A stretch of 64,000 bases of DNA. Source: Ditylenchus dipsaci (taxonomy: Eukaryota > Nematoda > Chromadorea > Rhabditida > Anguinidae). The position numbers and the translations under genes are program-made. The notes under the pieces are model-generated. The model was not told the DNA's origin. It saw only the letters and a list, made by a program, of their open reading frames with translations, and ran no database searches. The stretch is from assembly GCA_004194705.1 (NCBI GenBank), contig SADC01000868.1:124001-188000 (forward strand). Reading direction: 5' to 3'. Positions 34,048 through 45,480 of this stretch are shown here, piece after piece (position 1 is the first letter of the stretch; each line of letters opens with the position of its first letter).

Positions 34048-37000
34048 ATGTTTGCCAACAACAGGACAATAACAATTTCTTTGCTCAATTCCCGTATTTT
34101 CTGCACAATGTTACTGTCGCTAATGTTAATAGTTAGGCAATCTGATGCACTAAAGTGCCTGGACTGTGTAGGAAAAGTAGGTCTACTACAACCTTTTTGA
34201 AAACAGGCTCCAAAAACCTATTAAGGACTGTATGGGCTCTTCTTGCAAAGGAGACTACTGTGTAAGTCAACATTATTTAGCGACTTTTTTATCATAATTT
34301 TTTTCGTGGCTACATTTTTATCACAATTAGTTTTTTATTAGTTTTTATTAGTTTATTAGTACTTTTATTAGCCCACATTTCTACGTTGGAAGGTTTGAAG
34401 GCCATATCACCAAGAAAAATAAAGTTTGAGAGTTTTTGTTTTATGTTTTCTTAGCTTCCATGAGCTGTATGGATTTTACTCTTTATATTTTGGCTGAACT
34501 TCCAACAAATCTTGAATTGACCCGAAATTTTTCCTATTTTCAGAGGTCTGAAAAACTAGACAGCTTGTAGCTTATTTTAAAGAAAAAGCGGTAGTGTTTA
34601 AAGGGCATGCCCGCGTCAATAAGCCCAATTTCAAATGTTTGAACTCCCGGGCATCAATTTATCTTACAAAGACAAAATAAATTTAAATTTAATCAATAAA
34701 AAAACGTCCAAAACCGGTAGAAATGACTATCAAAATTCAAAACAATTTTGTCTCTATAAGAAAAACTGGTGCCGGGAATTCAAACATTTGAAATTTGACT
34801 TTTTGTCATTGGCATGCGCCTTTCAACGTGAAATACTTACTCTAAAGTCGCAAGTTACTCTTTTTAAATAATCTCTTTGTTTATTTTTAATAATTAAAAT
34901 TTTGTGACATTTCTATCTTTTTACTCTTTCATTTAGCTGCAACTTTTACCTAAAAAAAATTTCAAAAATTAAAGGTTGTCAAAAACAGTCTTTGTATTTT
35001 TATCTTTTATTCGTACTTTTAACTAGGCTAGCGTATGGTTGGGTTATTTACGTCGGTTGGTTCAGCCACCATTGTTTTTGCAAGCTTTGGTGAACTACTT
35101 TCAACGATCGGTGATTTGGTGAACAAAAGGACAAAACTTCACGCCGACACCAAAAATAGTTATAACATCACAAAACTGTCAAAATTTAACGAAAAATGAA
35201 AGAAGAAAAAGACATAGCAAGCACTAATTCACAATCTGACATATTCACTTCACATTTTAGGTGCTTTCACATTATGCCCACGTTGGGGCACAGTAGAATG
35301 GTCAGTTTCAACTTTTTTCCCTTGATTTTTTCCAACCGAATTTGTTTGTATCCATAAATTTAAAATTGTAAAATTAAGGGGTGAGCCAAAAGTAGTGAAG
35401 GGCTGTATGAGTGGAACCATGTTGAGAAAAGATATCAGAAGTCATTGCGAAACCTCTGACGAAAATGGGGAGGTAAACACACAAGTTTTCACAACTATGT
35501 GCATTTTCAAAACAACTTCAGGACGTTTTCACTTGTTTCTGCAACAACAAGGACTTTTGTAATGGAGGGCTGCTCTCAAGAAGCTTGAAATTGAGGTTAT
35601 TCAATTTTGACGCCATCATTATTCAATTAATACAACCGTTAAATTTAGCCCATTCAACTGCTGACATGTGTGTGCGAGGGGAGTCACTGCAAGGAGCCAA
35701 CTTGTCAGGGCGAGTTGTGCAGCTATGTAGTCAACCACAACACCAAGCAAACTGAACAAGTTGGTCATCAATATGGCATAATATTTTTGTAACATGCTCT
35801 GAAATTGTTTCAGGGTTGTGTCAATGCTTCTGTGCCCTTGATTGAAAGACGGTCAAGTGGAGCTTGCATGGTAAAATTGTCTTATGGTATATGGTGAAAA
35901 AGCATATCTTATAGATCCCTCCAATAACTGGTTGGCCTTTTAATGCCTAAAATCTAGGATTCCTAACCAAATGCTAATTTAGGTGCCATGCACCACACAG
36001 TGGCGAAAACCGCAGATGACTTGTTAGTCACTGAATCGTGCATTTGTGGCAGTGATTATTGTGAGTTTTCATTCCTCAAACATACTTGAAATAATTTTTT
36101 TTGTTGTTTTGAAGGGGATAAAATTGCTGAAAATTTCAACTAAACTAAACTAAAAAATTTTAACTTTTTTATTTACCATATTTACACTTACAATTGTGAA
36201 GGAGCCATTTCCAAAGTCGAATGTTTTTAACGAATGACAAGTCAAAGCGATAAGACTTAGAGATAGCTGGCTCTTCATGGTACTTCAGGACCTTTAAGAA
36301 CCATAGTTACGCGTTTTAAATTGTCCCCCGCCAATTCGAATTTTTTGTCATTAAACTTCTGTATTGATTTTTTAACTTGGTTTATTACCAAACAAGCCAT
36401 AGAACTTAACTTTAGGCGTAGTTTTGTTAGAACCCAAGTTAAAAAACCTTTAGAGAAGTTCAATAATTAGGAAAAAAATTTGGGATTGGCGGGGACAACC
36501 GTTGCCTTAGACGGCAATAACCCTTTTAGAGTGAAAGGGCGTTCGATCACTTGTTTGAAAATCAAATTTGAAAAGTAAGAAAGAAAAAAAAGTAAACTTG
36601 TTACAAAAAAAATTTTGCCATAAAGATTAAACTTGTTACGAAAAAAATTCGTTACAAAAAAGTTTAACCTTATAAAAAAAACTTCTCAACCTTGTTCACT
36701 AATTAATCGTGATACAGGTAACCGAGAGAAACCAGAACCAAAAGTGCCTGAAAAAATGAAGTGCGACACTTTTGTAAAAGCTTCAGTCCTGGGCACCAAG
36801 ATGGCTTCTCGAAAAGGTAGACTAACAATGTAAATTATATAAAGTAGCTAACATTGTATGGCTTTAGTAACATGCAGTGGTGAGTACTGTTTCAAGGTCA
36901 ATATCTCCAGCACCTTGGACATATGGCCCATTATAGGTTGGTGTGCAACATTTTATGCTAAATTTAGAAAACCATCTGTATTTTAGCACGATTGGATGTG

Positions 37001-40000
37001 CTTCTTTTGTGGAAGGCTCAGAATTGGCGGAAGAACTTAACCCAACGGGTTGTGCTAAATTTACCTCTGAAAATATTGACGTTGAAGCGTGCATAAGGGT
37101 TGGTTGTGGAAAATTGTGATCATAAACTACAGTCAAACCTGCATAACACGTCACCCTTGAGAGTAGGTTTCGGGGGTGTAGTCCTTCAGTTTCTCAGTTA
37201 GATAAAGGAATCGGGGTTATCAAGGAGGGCATGTTATAGAGTGTGGCGAGTTATCAAGAGTAACGTGTTATCGGGCTGATGTGTTATCCAGGTTCAACTG
37301 TATTCACTAACAATTTAGACAAATGACAAACGTGCATTAGCAAGAGCCCGATCAAACCAGCAAATTGTAGACCGACCAAAGGTGAAGTCCTCAAAGAATC
37401 AAAAGGAAAGGCGTAAGTGTTTCGGTAAAAAAAATTTACATTTGATTTTTTTTACTATTTAGAAAACCCAAAATGGAAATCACCTATGAAGACGATGACA
37501 CAGAGGCACAGGAGGAAGAAGAGACCAAAGATAATTTGAAAAATGAGGAGAACAATGAAGAAGAGGATGAAAAAGTAGACAGGAAACAAGAAGATGAAGA
37601 AGAAACAGAAGACCAGCAGCGAAGACGTAAATTAATTTTGTGATGGGCAAAGCTTTTTTGTAGCTTCAAAAAGCTATTTTTGACGCTAATAGTATGGACG
37701 AGTATTCCTAGGTGTTTTTCTTTATCTATTTTTTTTTACAACAGCATGTATCCTTGCATCTCTAGTTTCTACTACATAAGTGAAAATTTCTTATAAGCAA
37801 CAAACCAACCTCTTTAACATGGAAATCACAGACTGGAATAACGGTTCCTATATGTGTTTTAGAACCTGCTGACCAAGAAAAATCACAAAATCGGACTTCC
37901 GAACATAAGTGCATTGCCTTCAAGTAACCCATTTTTCACGGGGACTCATTGAAAAATGGGTGGTTTTTTATTCCGGCTGGTGAGCAGTGAGTTTACTTGG
38001 CTCTGCGTTTTATTTTATGCTTAAAAGAAAGCCCGTTGTCTGAGCTTTTTAATGGTACATGCATATGTCGTTTGTTTACATTCAAAATAATAATCATGGG
38101 TAAAAATTTAAAAAAAAACAATTCAGTCTGTTTTTTAAAGTCACAGCTCTACGAAAAGTATAGAAAATTTTCGTAGAGATGCATGTAGTCATGAAACTGG
38201 CCTCAGGTTCAGGATCAGCATGAATAATGGCACCTGACAGTGCTTCCAAGTCAAGTAAAAAGGGCTTCTGGACTATCTAGCGAAAGTAAAAATGAGCTCA
38301 AAAAATTATCGTAAAACACAGTATGCCTTGAAATACTTGCAAAATCGAAATTCTGACACCGAACTCGTGTTCAACATGGCCGATTTACTTGAGAAACTGC
38401 TCTTTGAACCATGAAGTCACTGTCAAATTTCGAATTTCGGCCAGCGACAGCTTGCGACATTTCAAATTGCGACAATTTGAATTGCGACAAATTCATATTG
38501 CGACAAAATCAAATTGCGACAATTCGAATTGCGAAAATAATAAGGTTGGCTATAGCGCGTGTCTTACAATAGAAAAATTTCCAAAAAGTCAGAAGTGAGC
38601 AGTTAAATCAGTTTAAGTTTGGTTAGTTTCCTTGAAGTCGAGTATGGCGCCCTAATACAGGCCACGTTATTACAAGAAATACGTCACTTTAAGAAATAAA
38701 AAAATTCGTTTTTGATAAGAAGTTGAGCCTCAGTCCAAAATTTATTCCCGGTCAGGCTGCAAATTCAAACAATTTTCCGGAAGACTCGAGATAGTATAGT
38801 CGAGAATCAATTTATCATCACCACCGAACATCAAAGAAACATCGGAAAGACATCTATTTTGATCTGAAAGAAAATAAGTAAGTGACCTCAATCATGATTA
38901 ACTCAAGACACTTTCGACCCTTAAGACGAGAGAAAGTATTAGCTGTACGTTTGTAATCATTTCAAGTCAGCGAAACTCGTAAGCTTGCAAAAGATAACCA
39001 TACAGTTGTACCGTATTTCTTCTTATTGCCGCACATGTGCGCTTATTTTTCAATCACCCAAAATCGGAAATTTCTGAATTCGATCTCGAGATTTTCGTGT
39101 GCTTAACCAGGATCTGAAAAGTGGAATCGGTAGAGCTCGTGGGAGTTAAGAAAATGCACCAAAAAGCTGATCAACATATTTACTCTGCTCCGAGATATAA
39201 GTCTTCAAAGTTGGGGGTGTGCGGTTATTAGAGACTGTGCGGCAATTAGAAAAAATACGGTATTCATGGCCAGTCGCAATTCAGGAGCTTATTTAAATGA
39301 CAGAATTTTTCAGAACGTAGACCTTATTATTGTCGCAATTTAAATTGTCGCAATTTGAATTATCGCAAGCTGTCGCTGGCCCAAATTTCGTCCAAGACAA
39401 AAATATTTTAACTTAGAACATTTTGAAAATTCTTCATTTGAATCTTTTTTCTTGAACGGAATTTGAAATTTGACAGTGAAGAGTCTGTGAGCAGTTTCTC
39501 AAGTAAATCGTTTTTTGAATACAGGCAAGCGACATAGTATTAGAAAGCCCAGACGAAGGGCTTTCCTATAAGCATAAAAAAACCGAGAAATACTCATTCG
39601 TACCGTTAGTACCGTAAAAAGCTTTTTAGCGCTAATAAAAGCTTTGCTCTTCTCTTTCTAAATATCGTATTTCCTCCAATAAATCCCCCTAACAGATCCT
39701 CCTCTGCCTAAAAAATCTATATTTCAACCCAGAGAAAATGTTTAGCAAAGCTGTTTATTGCATTTCTTGACCGATCTCGCTTTTTGGAAGAGCACCCTAA
39801 AATTTTCAACTTTTGGAGAGTTAAAATAAAGGGCCCAGGGCTAAATTACAGAAAATACATACACATATTAAAGTGGAATTTGGTTCTGGGATCGAATAAA
39901 ACCAATAAACCTTACTTTAAACATGCAGCTTGGGTTGATCTCCAATGTGTATGTTAAATCAAAACTCAGCTGTAGCCCTTTTTGAACTTCAGGTGGTGTG

Positions 40001-40387
40001 CCGCGAGTGAAGTCAACTACTGAACAGCACTACATATTTGAAAGACCCACACTGCCCACAACTGAACCAGAGGTTACTTTTTATTAGATAAAGTGTAAAC
40101 TTATAAACGTACTTAAATTGAATATCAAACCCGAGAAAACTGAATCTTTTCTTCGGCTGAAAGCTAATAAAAGATACATTCTGTTAATGATTTTTTTATT
40201 TAGGACTCTAACACTGCTTTGTATGCGTGTTTGCTGCAGCATCAAAAAATTTCTTTTTTTATTTAATTTTTAGATATCTGTCTTTCTGTTGCTCATCCTA
40301 CTAATCATTTTGAGCGGAGCTGTATGGAAACTACAGCTTCATAAACGACTCTTCAGGGCCAACTATGATACTGTTGCTGGAGGTTAG
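34048..40387 (+). CDS. Ly6/ET-like multi-module type I membrane protein with acidic linker
   Basis: Start MFANNRTITISLLNSR then a hydrophobic MLLSLMLIVRQSDA signal peptide. Module 1 (34150-35600): LKCLDCVGK, GSSCKGDYC, GCMSGTMLRK, and the closing TCFCNNKDFCNGG. Module 2 (35640-36060 plus 36718): LTCVCEGSHCKEPTCQGELC, GCVNASVPL, and the closing CICGSDYCN. Module 3 (36868-37120): TCSGEYC, TIGCASFVEG, CIRVGCGKL. The C-C..D-CN closings are typical of Ly6/uPAR and nematode ET modules. Then come a charged linker (37325-37640; EEEE and KNEENNEEED runs), a Thr/Pro-rich piece (TTEQHYIFERPTLPTTEPE, about 40010) and a final exon (about 40275-40387) with ISVFLLLILLIILSGAVW as a transmembrane helix and a 17-residue tail. 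A few exon phases need a one-base correction. Whether it is one gene to the TM exon is inference from order and strand. Confidence 0.68.
36310..36512. mobile_element. Palindromic MITE with CCCCCGCCAATTCG end
   Basis: TTGTCCCCCGCCAATTCG and TTGGCGGGGACAACC flank arms with TTTGTTAGAACCCAAGTT and its inverse. Arms are shared with 21992-22224 and 47232-47467. It lies in an intron of the Ly6/ET-like gene. Confidence 0.75.
37130..37300. mobile_element. Pogo/Tigger-like MITE, TA target duplication
   Basis: CAGTCAAACCTGCATAACAC left and TTATCCAGGTTCAACTG right, flanked by TA (37128-37129; 37301-37302). The word GTGTTATC repeats inside. It lies between module 3 and the acidic linker. Confidence 0.85.
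38384..39525. mobile_element. Foldback element with TTGCGACAATTTGAA words, carrying a nested MITE
   Basis: Left arm (38384-38545) has GAGAAACTGCTCTTTGAACC, TGTCAAATTTCGAATTTCGG and GCGACAGCTTGCGACA, followed by tandem AATTGCGACAA words. The right arm (39330-39525) is the inverse (TTGTCGCAATTTAAATTGTC). A TACCGTA MITE is nested at 39009-39262. It lies in an intron of the Ly6/ET-like gene. Confidence 0.75.
39009..39262. mobile_element. TACCGTA-family MITE, well-preserved member
   Basis: TACCGTATTTCTTCTTATTG left and ATTAGAAAAAATACGGTA right. The interior has all family phrases: ATCTCGAGATTTTCGTGTGC, ATCTGAAAAGTGGAATCGG, AGAGCTCGTGGGAGTTAAG and TACTCTGCTCCGAGATATA. A diverged relative lies at 39664-39870. 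Confidence 0.85.
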
Positions 40388-40721
40388 ATTGTGGCCATTA
40401 GCTTACTCTATTATTTCTCGTTGTTTAATGAGGAGTAAAATATAGTAATAATAAAATTAAAACTGAGAGTATAACACATATTTGTAATGATTATTAGTGG
40501 TTGTGCAATTTCTAAATGTATCGATTTCTTTTATTTTAAGGCCATACCAGTGCGTTATACAGGGAGTTTAAGATTTTAAAAATGTGTGACCGATATATTA
40601 ATCAAGACAATAAAAGTTCGAGTAAAAAAAATTATTTTTTCCGCGTTTTTTTTGAAACTGAAAATTTCTAAAACTTTTGAATTCCAAAAAAATTGATTAA
40701 GAAGAATTTCATTGTCTTGAA

Positions 40722-41246
40722 CATACTTGCACGCTCGCCAAAAATAAAAAAAACGCCGGCGCTTTTTCATTTACACCGCCGGCGCCGGCTGGAGCGCCGG
40801 GTCATTTAAATTTTCTTCGCCGGCGCTGCACCAGCGCCGGCTTATGTATAATGAGGGTGAAATTTGAATTGTGTTTTCAAACATGATAAAATTCATATAA
40901 AAACGACGTTTTTTCACAACTGATATCATTCGCATAGTATGGAATAGATCTCTCGCCTTCTGTTAACTTCTAAAACTACCGTATTTATTCTAATAGAAGG
41001 CCATGGCCTTCTATTTTCAACCTCCAAAATTTTTTTGGCTTTGTGCTAAAAATGCAATAAAACATGGTTTACCCCCCTAGTTTTGGCCCCCAGGGGTGGC
41101 CTTCTATTAGAGACTGGCCTTCTAATAGAGACTGGCCTTCTATTAGAGTAAATACGGTATATACTTTTTCCATTTTTCGAAGCGCCGGCGCTCCAACTTG
41201 CCCAATTTCACCCGGCGGCGCGCCGCCGGCGCTGCGTGCAGGTATG
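40722..41246. mobile_element. hAT-type MITE with CGCCGGCG words, 8-bp TSD
   Basis: Starts CATACTTGCACGC and ends GCGTGCAGGTATG, flanked by the perfect 8-bp duplication GTCTTGAA (40714-40721; 41247-41254). Both ends are rich in GCGCCGGCG. A TACCGTA MITE is nested at 40977-41159. Confidence 0.92.
40977..41159. mobile_element. TACCGTA-family MITE with GGCCTTCTATTAGAG words
   Basis: TACCGTATTTATTCTAATAG left. At the right end GGCCTTCTATTAGAGACT is repeated three times before AGTAAATACGGTA. Nested in 40722-41246. Confidence 0.85.
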
Positions 41247-41589
41247 GTCTTGAATATTATACTGGTCCCACTACCGTATTTTCTCTAATAGCTTTCTCAC
41301 GGTGGTTGGTCGAGGACGAGGTCGTGGTCGAGGTCGATATGAGTGTGAGCACGGTCTATGTCGAGGTCGAGGTCGTGGTCGAGGTCGAGCGGATTTTCCT
41401 TTGACTCTCACTCAGACTCGCACTCTCAGTGTGTACCCGACAGTAAAAAATTGCCTCTCAATTTGACTTTCACTCGCACTCTCACTCCTATTTTTAGTGT
41501 ACCCAATGAGTTTTTTTAATCTCACTCTCACTTTTATTGAAAATTTCGCTGGAATTTCAATTTTTCAATCCTAACCAACCGAATAAAGT

Positions 41590-41888
41590 GGTCATCCACT
41601 TGTAGCAAAAAAAATTATTTTTTTCGGCTCCAAAATCTGTTTTCTGGACTGATTCGGGCATGCTGAAGATGGTTTGACAGTGCTAAAATGACGTTCTGTA
41701 GGATATTTCTTGAACTTTGGTAAAATCGAGTTTTGGCAAAATCAATTATTGCCCAATACTCAAAAATACCATACAAAACCTCATTTACTATTATCAAACC
41801 ATCTTCAGCGTGTCCGAATCAGTCCAGAAAAGAGTTTTCGGAACCCGAAAAAGTAAAAATGATCGCTCTAAGTGGGCGAACACTTGGT
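41590..41888. repeat. Palindromic family with GTGGTCATCCACTTG ends
   Basis: Arms share TCTGTTTTCTGGACTGATTC, GATGGTTTGACAGTGCTAAA and their inverses. Further copies: 44255-44405 and 44560-44650 (halves), 48350-48675 and 60965-61275. Outer ends read AAGTGGTCGTCCACTTGGAT in other copies. Confidence 0.8.
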
Positions 41889-42303
41889 TTGGTTGGTTCT
41901 GACTAAAAAATAAAATTCCGGCAAAGCATTCTCTCTTTTTCAAGATTGCCAGAACCCACTGCAGAATGGCCGAAAAAAAGTAATTGGTTGTAATTGACCA
42001 GAATTCGACACCAATCCACCCTGAACAACTCTTAACCATCCCAAATCTGGAATTCTGGGTGATTAAGCTCATCGAACTGGAATTCTGATCTGCTCACTCG
42101 ATTTTTAAAGAAAAGTTTACCCCTTTAATAAAACTACCAAAAACGAATTATTTTCGCTTTTTCGCCACTCTGGAGTGAGTTCTGAACGATCTTGAAAAGA
42201 AGAGAGGGTGATGTATCATATACTCATAACTTAGGTTGCTGGTTCGGATCCCTATAAGTGCAAAATAACTTTGAATTTTCGCATTAGGTTTAGGGGGTTG
42301 GAG

Positions 42304-42411
42304 TAGTGTTGGGCGATGGGGGTCCAGCGAGAATCGAGAACGAGAAAAGCAAAATTTTCAAGACGAGAAATCGAGAATTCTCGAAATTTTCTCGTCTCGA
42401 GCCCAACACTA
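42304..42411. mobile_element. Short hAT-type MITE with TCTCGA words
   Basis: TAGTGTTGGGC and GCCCAACACTA termini. The 108-bp interior is GAGAATCGAGAACGAGAAA and its inverse. Flanks GGTTGGAG and ATTTGGAG agree in the last 6 of 8 bases, probably a decayed duplication. Confidence 0.8.
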
Positions 42412-42480
42412 ATTTGGAGCAGTTCAGGGCAGTGTGAGAATTCTGAATATTTTCGGAATAAAAAATTGTCCACGCGCATT

Positions 42481-42743
42481 TACCGTATATTCTCGATTAG
42501 AAGGCCCCTTTCTAATAGAAGGCCCCTCTCTAACAGAAGGCCCCCTTGAGGACCTATATATCAGCCTAGAAAAAGAAATTCGCAAATCTGTTTTTCGCGT
42601 TTTCTTAGTTAACACGAGCTTACCTGATTCCACTTTAAAATTTTGGTTGAGCACGCAAAAATCTCAAAATCGACCCAAATTTTTTACGACTTTTTAGGTT
42701 GAAAAATAGAAGGCCCGAGCCTTCTAATAGAGAATATACGGTA
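42481..42743. mobile_element. TACCGTA-family MITE with AGAAGGCCC words
   Basis: TACCGTATATTCTCGATTAG left and CTAATAGAGAATATACGGTA right. AGAAGGCCCCTTTCTAAT words repeat at the left. The interior has the family phrase CACGAGCTTACCTGATTCC. Confidence 0.85.
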
Positions 42744-43503
42744 AACATTTGAAATTCTCGTTGTTGACAACTGCAATGGTCTTTTTCGTTTGGTCCTTTT
42801 GCGCAAACCACACGATTCAGAGGGATTAATCCTATCTGGCTGGAATTCTGATCCGCTCAATCAATTTTTTTGCAAAAACTTTAAACTCCCTTTAGCAAAC
42901 AGCCAAATATATATCTTGGTGTCCCAAGGCAAAAAGGTTGAATTTTGGACCGAAAAGCGTTTCGGTGAAACAGGTCAACCACCATCTGAAAACATGCTCA
43001 AAGCATGTCTTGGCAGCAAAAACACCTATTATTTGGCCTGAAATTATGCAAAAAAGATGAAATAAGCCTTTTTTGTACTAAATAAATCAATTACTAGCAT
43101 TTTATTTGAGTTTTTTGACTGTGAGCACACATCGACCTCGACCACGACCTCGACCTCGACCAAGGACTGTGAGCAAGGGGTTAGAGAAGATACGGTATCT
43201 TTAATTTTAACATTTCCAGTGCAACACACTTGCATGCCTCTTTAACAAGATTGTTCAAAAAGAGTTTTAAGCCTGTTTACAGAGACAGCTATACTATTGT
43301 GTACTTGTCTCGTGTATTTTTAAGTGCAATAAAATTTTGAAAGTTTGCTTTAAACGCGAAACGTGAAGGTGGCCCTGACTTGGTTTCGTAATTTATATAA
43401 AGTTCTACAAAAAAATTTATTTAAAATAAAAAAAATCACATGATAGAACGCAAATACTTGCACCATATTGAATAGTAAGGTTTCAAAAAATAATAGCACT
43501 AAA

Positions 43504-45480
43504 GCTGGCTGTATTGATTTTCGGCGTTTCTCGTTTCAAAAGCGCCAGTTTCAAAAATGTCCGTTTTCGTCATTAGCCGTTTTGAGTGATATAAATTTGA
43601 TCTTTTACCGTTTTGGGACAAATTTTTTTGGAGGTTTTCGGTTTTCGATAATATTTTTTTTTAATTTTTCTGTCCTCAAAAAAATAAGTTGGAAATTTTT
43701 CTTTTCAAAAAATTTGTTTGGAAATTCGCTAATATCGGGGACTTCTGTCTGCGGTGTCTTTTTAGCATATCCTTTTTAGATGTCACGCTGAAAATCAAAA
43801 CAAAGCATTTATTCTGATTCAAAACCGTGTGATGAACCAGGTTTAATAAGACCAAAATTTCGATTTTACTTAACCAAACCCTGAAACCTGGTTTGGGTAC
43901 CCTATGGTCAGGTGGATATCCACCTGGCTGGCCTGAAAAAATGAAAATTTCTAAAATTCAAAAACAAACCATCCTCTCATACTCAAAATTGCGTGCCGAA
44001 TCCTGTTTGACAGGACCATAACTCCATTTTCACCACCCAAATCCCAAACCTGGGGTAGGTACCACCTGTGCAGTGGATATCCACCTGGCTGGCCTGAAAA
44101 ATAAAAATTTGGTCAACATCAAAAACAAACCACTTATTCTGACGTTAAATCGTGTGGGGAATCAGGTTAATTAGAACCGAAATTAATATTTTCATCAACC
44201 CGAATCAGAAAACCCTGGGTGGATACCCTGGGGTAGGTAGATTTTGGTAAAATGGTAAAATCAATTATTGCCCAAACTCAAAAAATACCTGAGAAAACGG
44301 CATTTTACTATTATCAAACTGTTTTCAGCATGTCCGAGTCAGTCCAGAAAACAGGTTTTGGAACATGAAAGCCATAAAAAAATTATTGATCAAAGTGGAC
44401 GACCACTTGGATTATGTTGGTACAGGATTATCCGGGAGAACCGAGATTAGATTTTAGAAAAAAATATGGATGTGTATCTGGACCACTCAGGGTGAATCTG
44501 ATGACACCAAGTGGGCTTTCTACCTGAGTTACCCAACCTTGGTACGACTACCTGGGTATAACAGAACCAAGTGGTCGTCCACTTGGATCAATTTTTTTTA
44601 ATGTTTTTCATGTTCCGAAATCTGTTTTTCGGACTGACTCAGACATTCTATGAATTTAAAAAAAGCTGCCAAAAAAATTAAAAAGGCGGCCAAATTCTCA
44701 CTTTTGGTGGTACATTTCTCATACAGCCAATTTAAAACATACCGCAATGTTCAACCTTAAATGGCATCAGTAATCGGGTTTGTTAAGACCGAAATTGCGA
44801 TTTCACCTACCTAAATCCCGGAAGCCGGGATAGGTAGCCTAGAATCAGGTGAATATCCGACTGGATAGCTCGAAAAATCTTCAAAAAATTAAAACAAATC
44901 TAGCTATCATACTTAAAATTGCATATGAAACACGATTCGATAGGACCAACAAGAATTCACCAACTGTAACACCATCTACCCAGGTGGGTACTCATGGGCA
45001 AATAGATGCCAGTAAATCTATTTCAAAAGGGTAGGTAGGTAGGCCTGCATGGTGGGCGGGTATAATAGTAGGTGGGTTTAAGCACCAGTAGGGTGGTTAT
45101 GTAGACCTGAAGAGAGGATAGGTGAAAAAATTGGAGTCTTCGACGATTTCTATGTACATATACATGAGGAAGAACGAGGATAAATTTGACCTATAACAAG
45201 GTTTTCCAAGAAAGAATGTTCAAAAAAAAGATAGACATGAAAAAAGAAATTTTCCGAGCTCATTTTCTCAAAAAGCTCAAATTTTCAAACTCATTTCTTC
45301 AAAAAAAACTCAAATTCCCAAACTCATCTTGTCGAAAACGGAATATTTTGAAAGAATCTCCTGAAAACGACAAATGCCGAGAACAGCTAATGACGAAAAC
45401 GGCTAATGACGAAAACGGACATTTTTGAAACTGGCGCTTTTTGAAACGAGAAACGCCGAAAATCAATACAGCCACTAAGG
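43504..45480. mobile_element. Foldback element with GGCTGTATTGATTTTCGGCG ends
   Basis: Left (43508-43592) GGCTGTATTGATTTTCGGCG and CAAAAATGTCCGTTTTCGTC; right (45395-45478) is the inverse, ending CAATACAGCC. It encloses tandem units of a roughly 140-bp repeat (43800-44240; 44770-45010) and palindrome halves. No ORF of note. Confidence 0.7.
43800..44240. repeat. Tandem repeat of about 140 bp (CCACCTGGCTGGCCTGAAAA unit)
   Basis: About three diverged units. Each has a GGTGGATATCCACCTGGCTG step, an AAAAACAAACCA stretch, AATCGTGTGGGGAATCAGG and an ACCTGGGGTAGGTACCACCT step. Diverged units recur at 44770-45010, 46330-46400, 47870-48240 (where a 55-bp piece is duplicated) and 63530-64000. Confidence 0.75.

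Larger units (their letters stand above)
41272..43197. mobile_element. Long TACCGTA-family element with GAGGTCG arrays
   Basis: Left TACCGTATTTTCTCTAATAG, followed by GGTCGAGGACGAGGTCGTGG arrays to 41393. Right arm (43115-43190) is the inverse (CACGACCTCGACCTCGACCA) and ends AGAGAAGATACGGTA. Nested inside: the palindrome at 41590-41888, a hAT-like MITE 42304-42411 and a TACCGTA MITE 42481-42743. No transposase remains. Confidence 0.75.
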
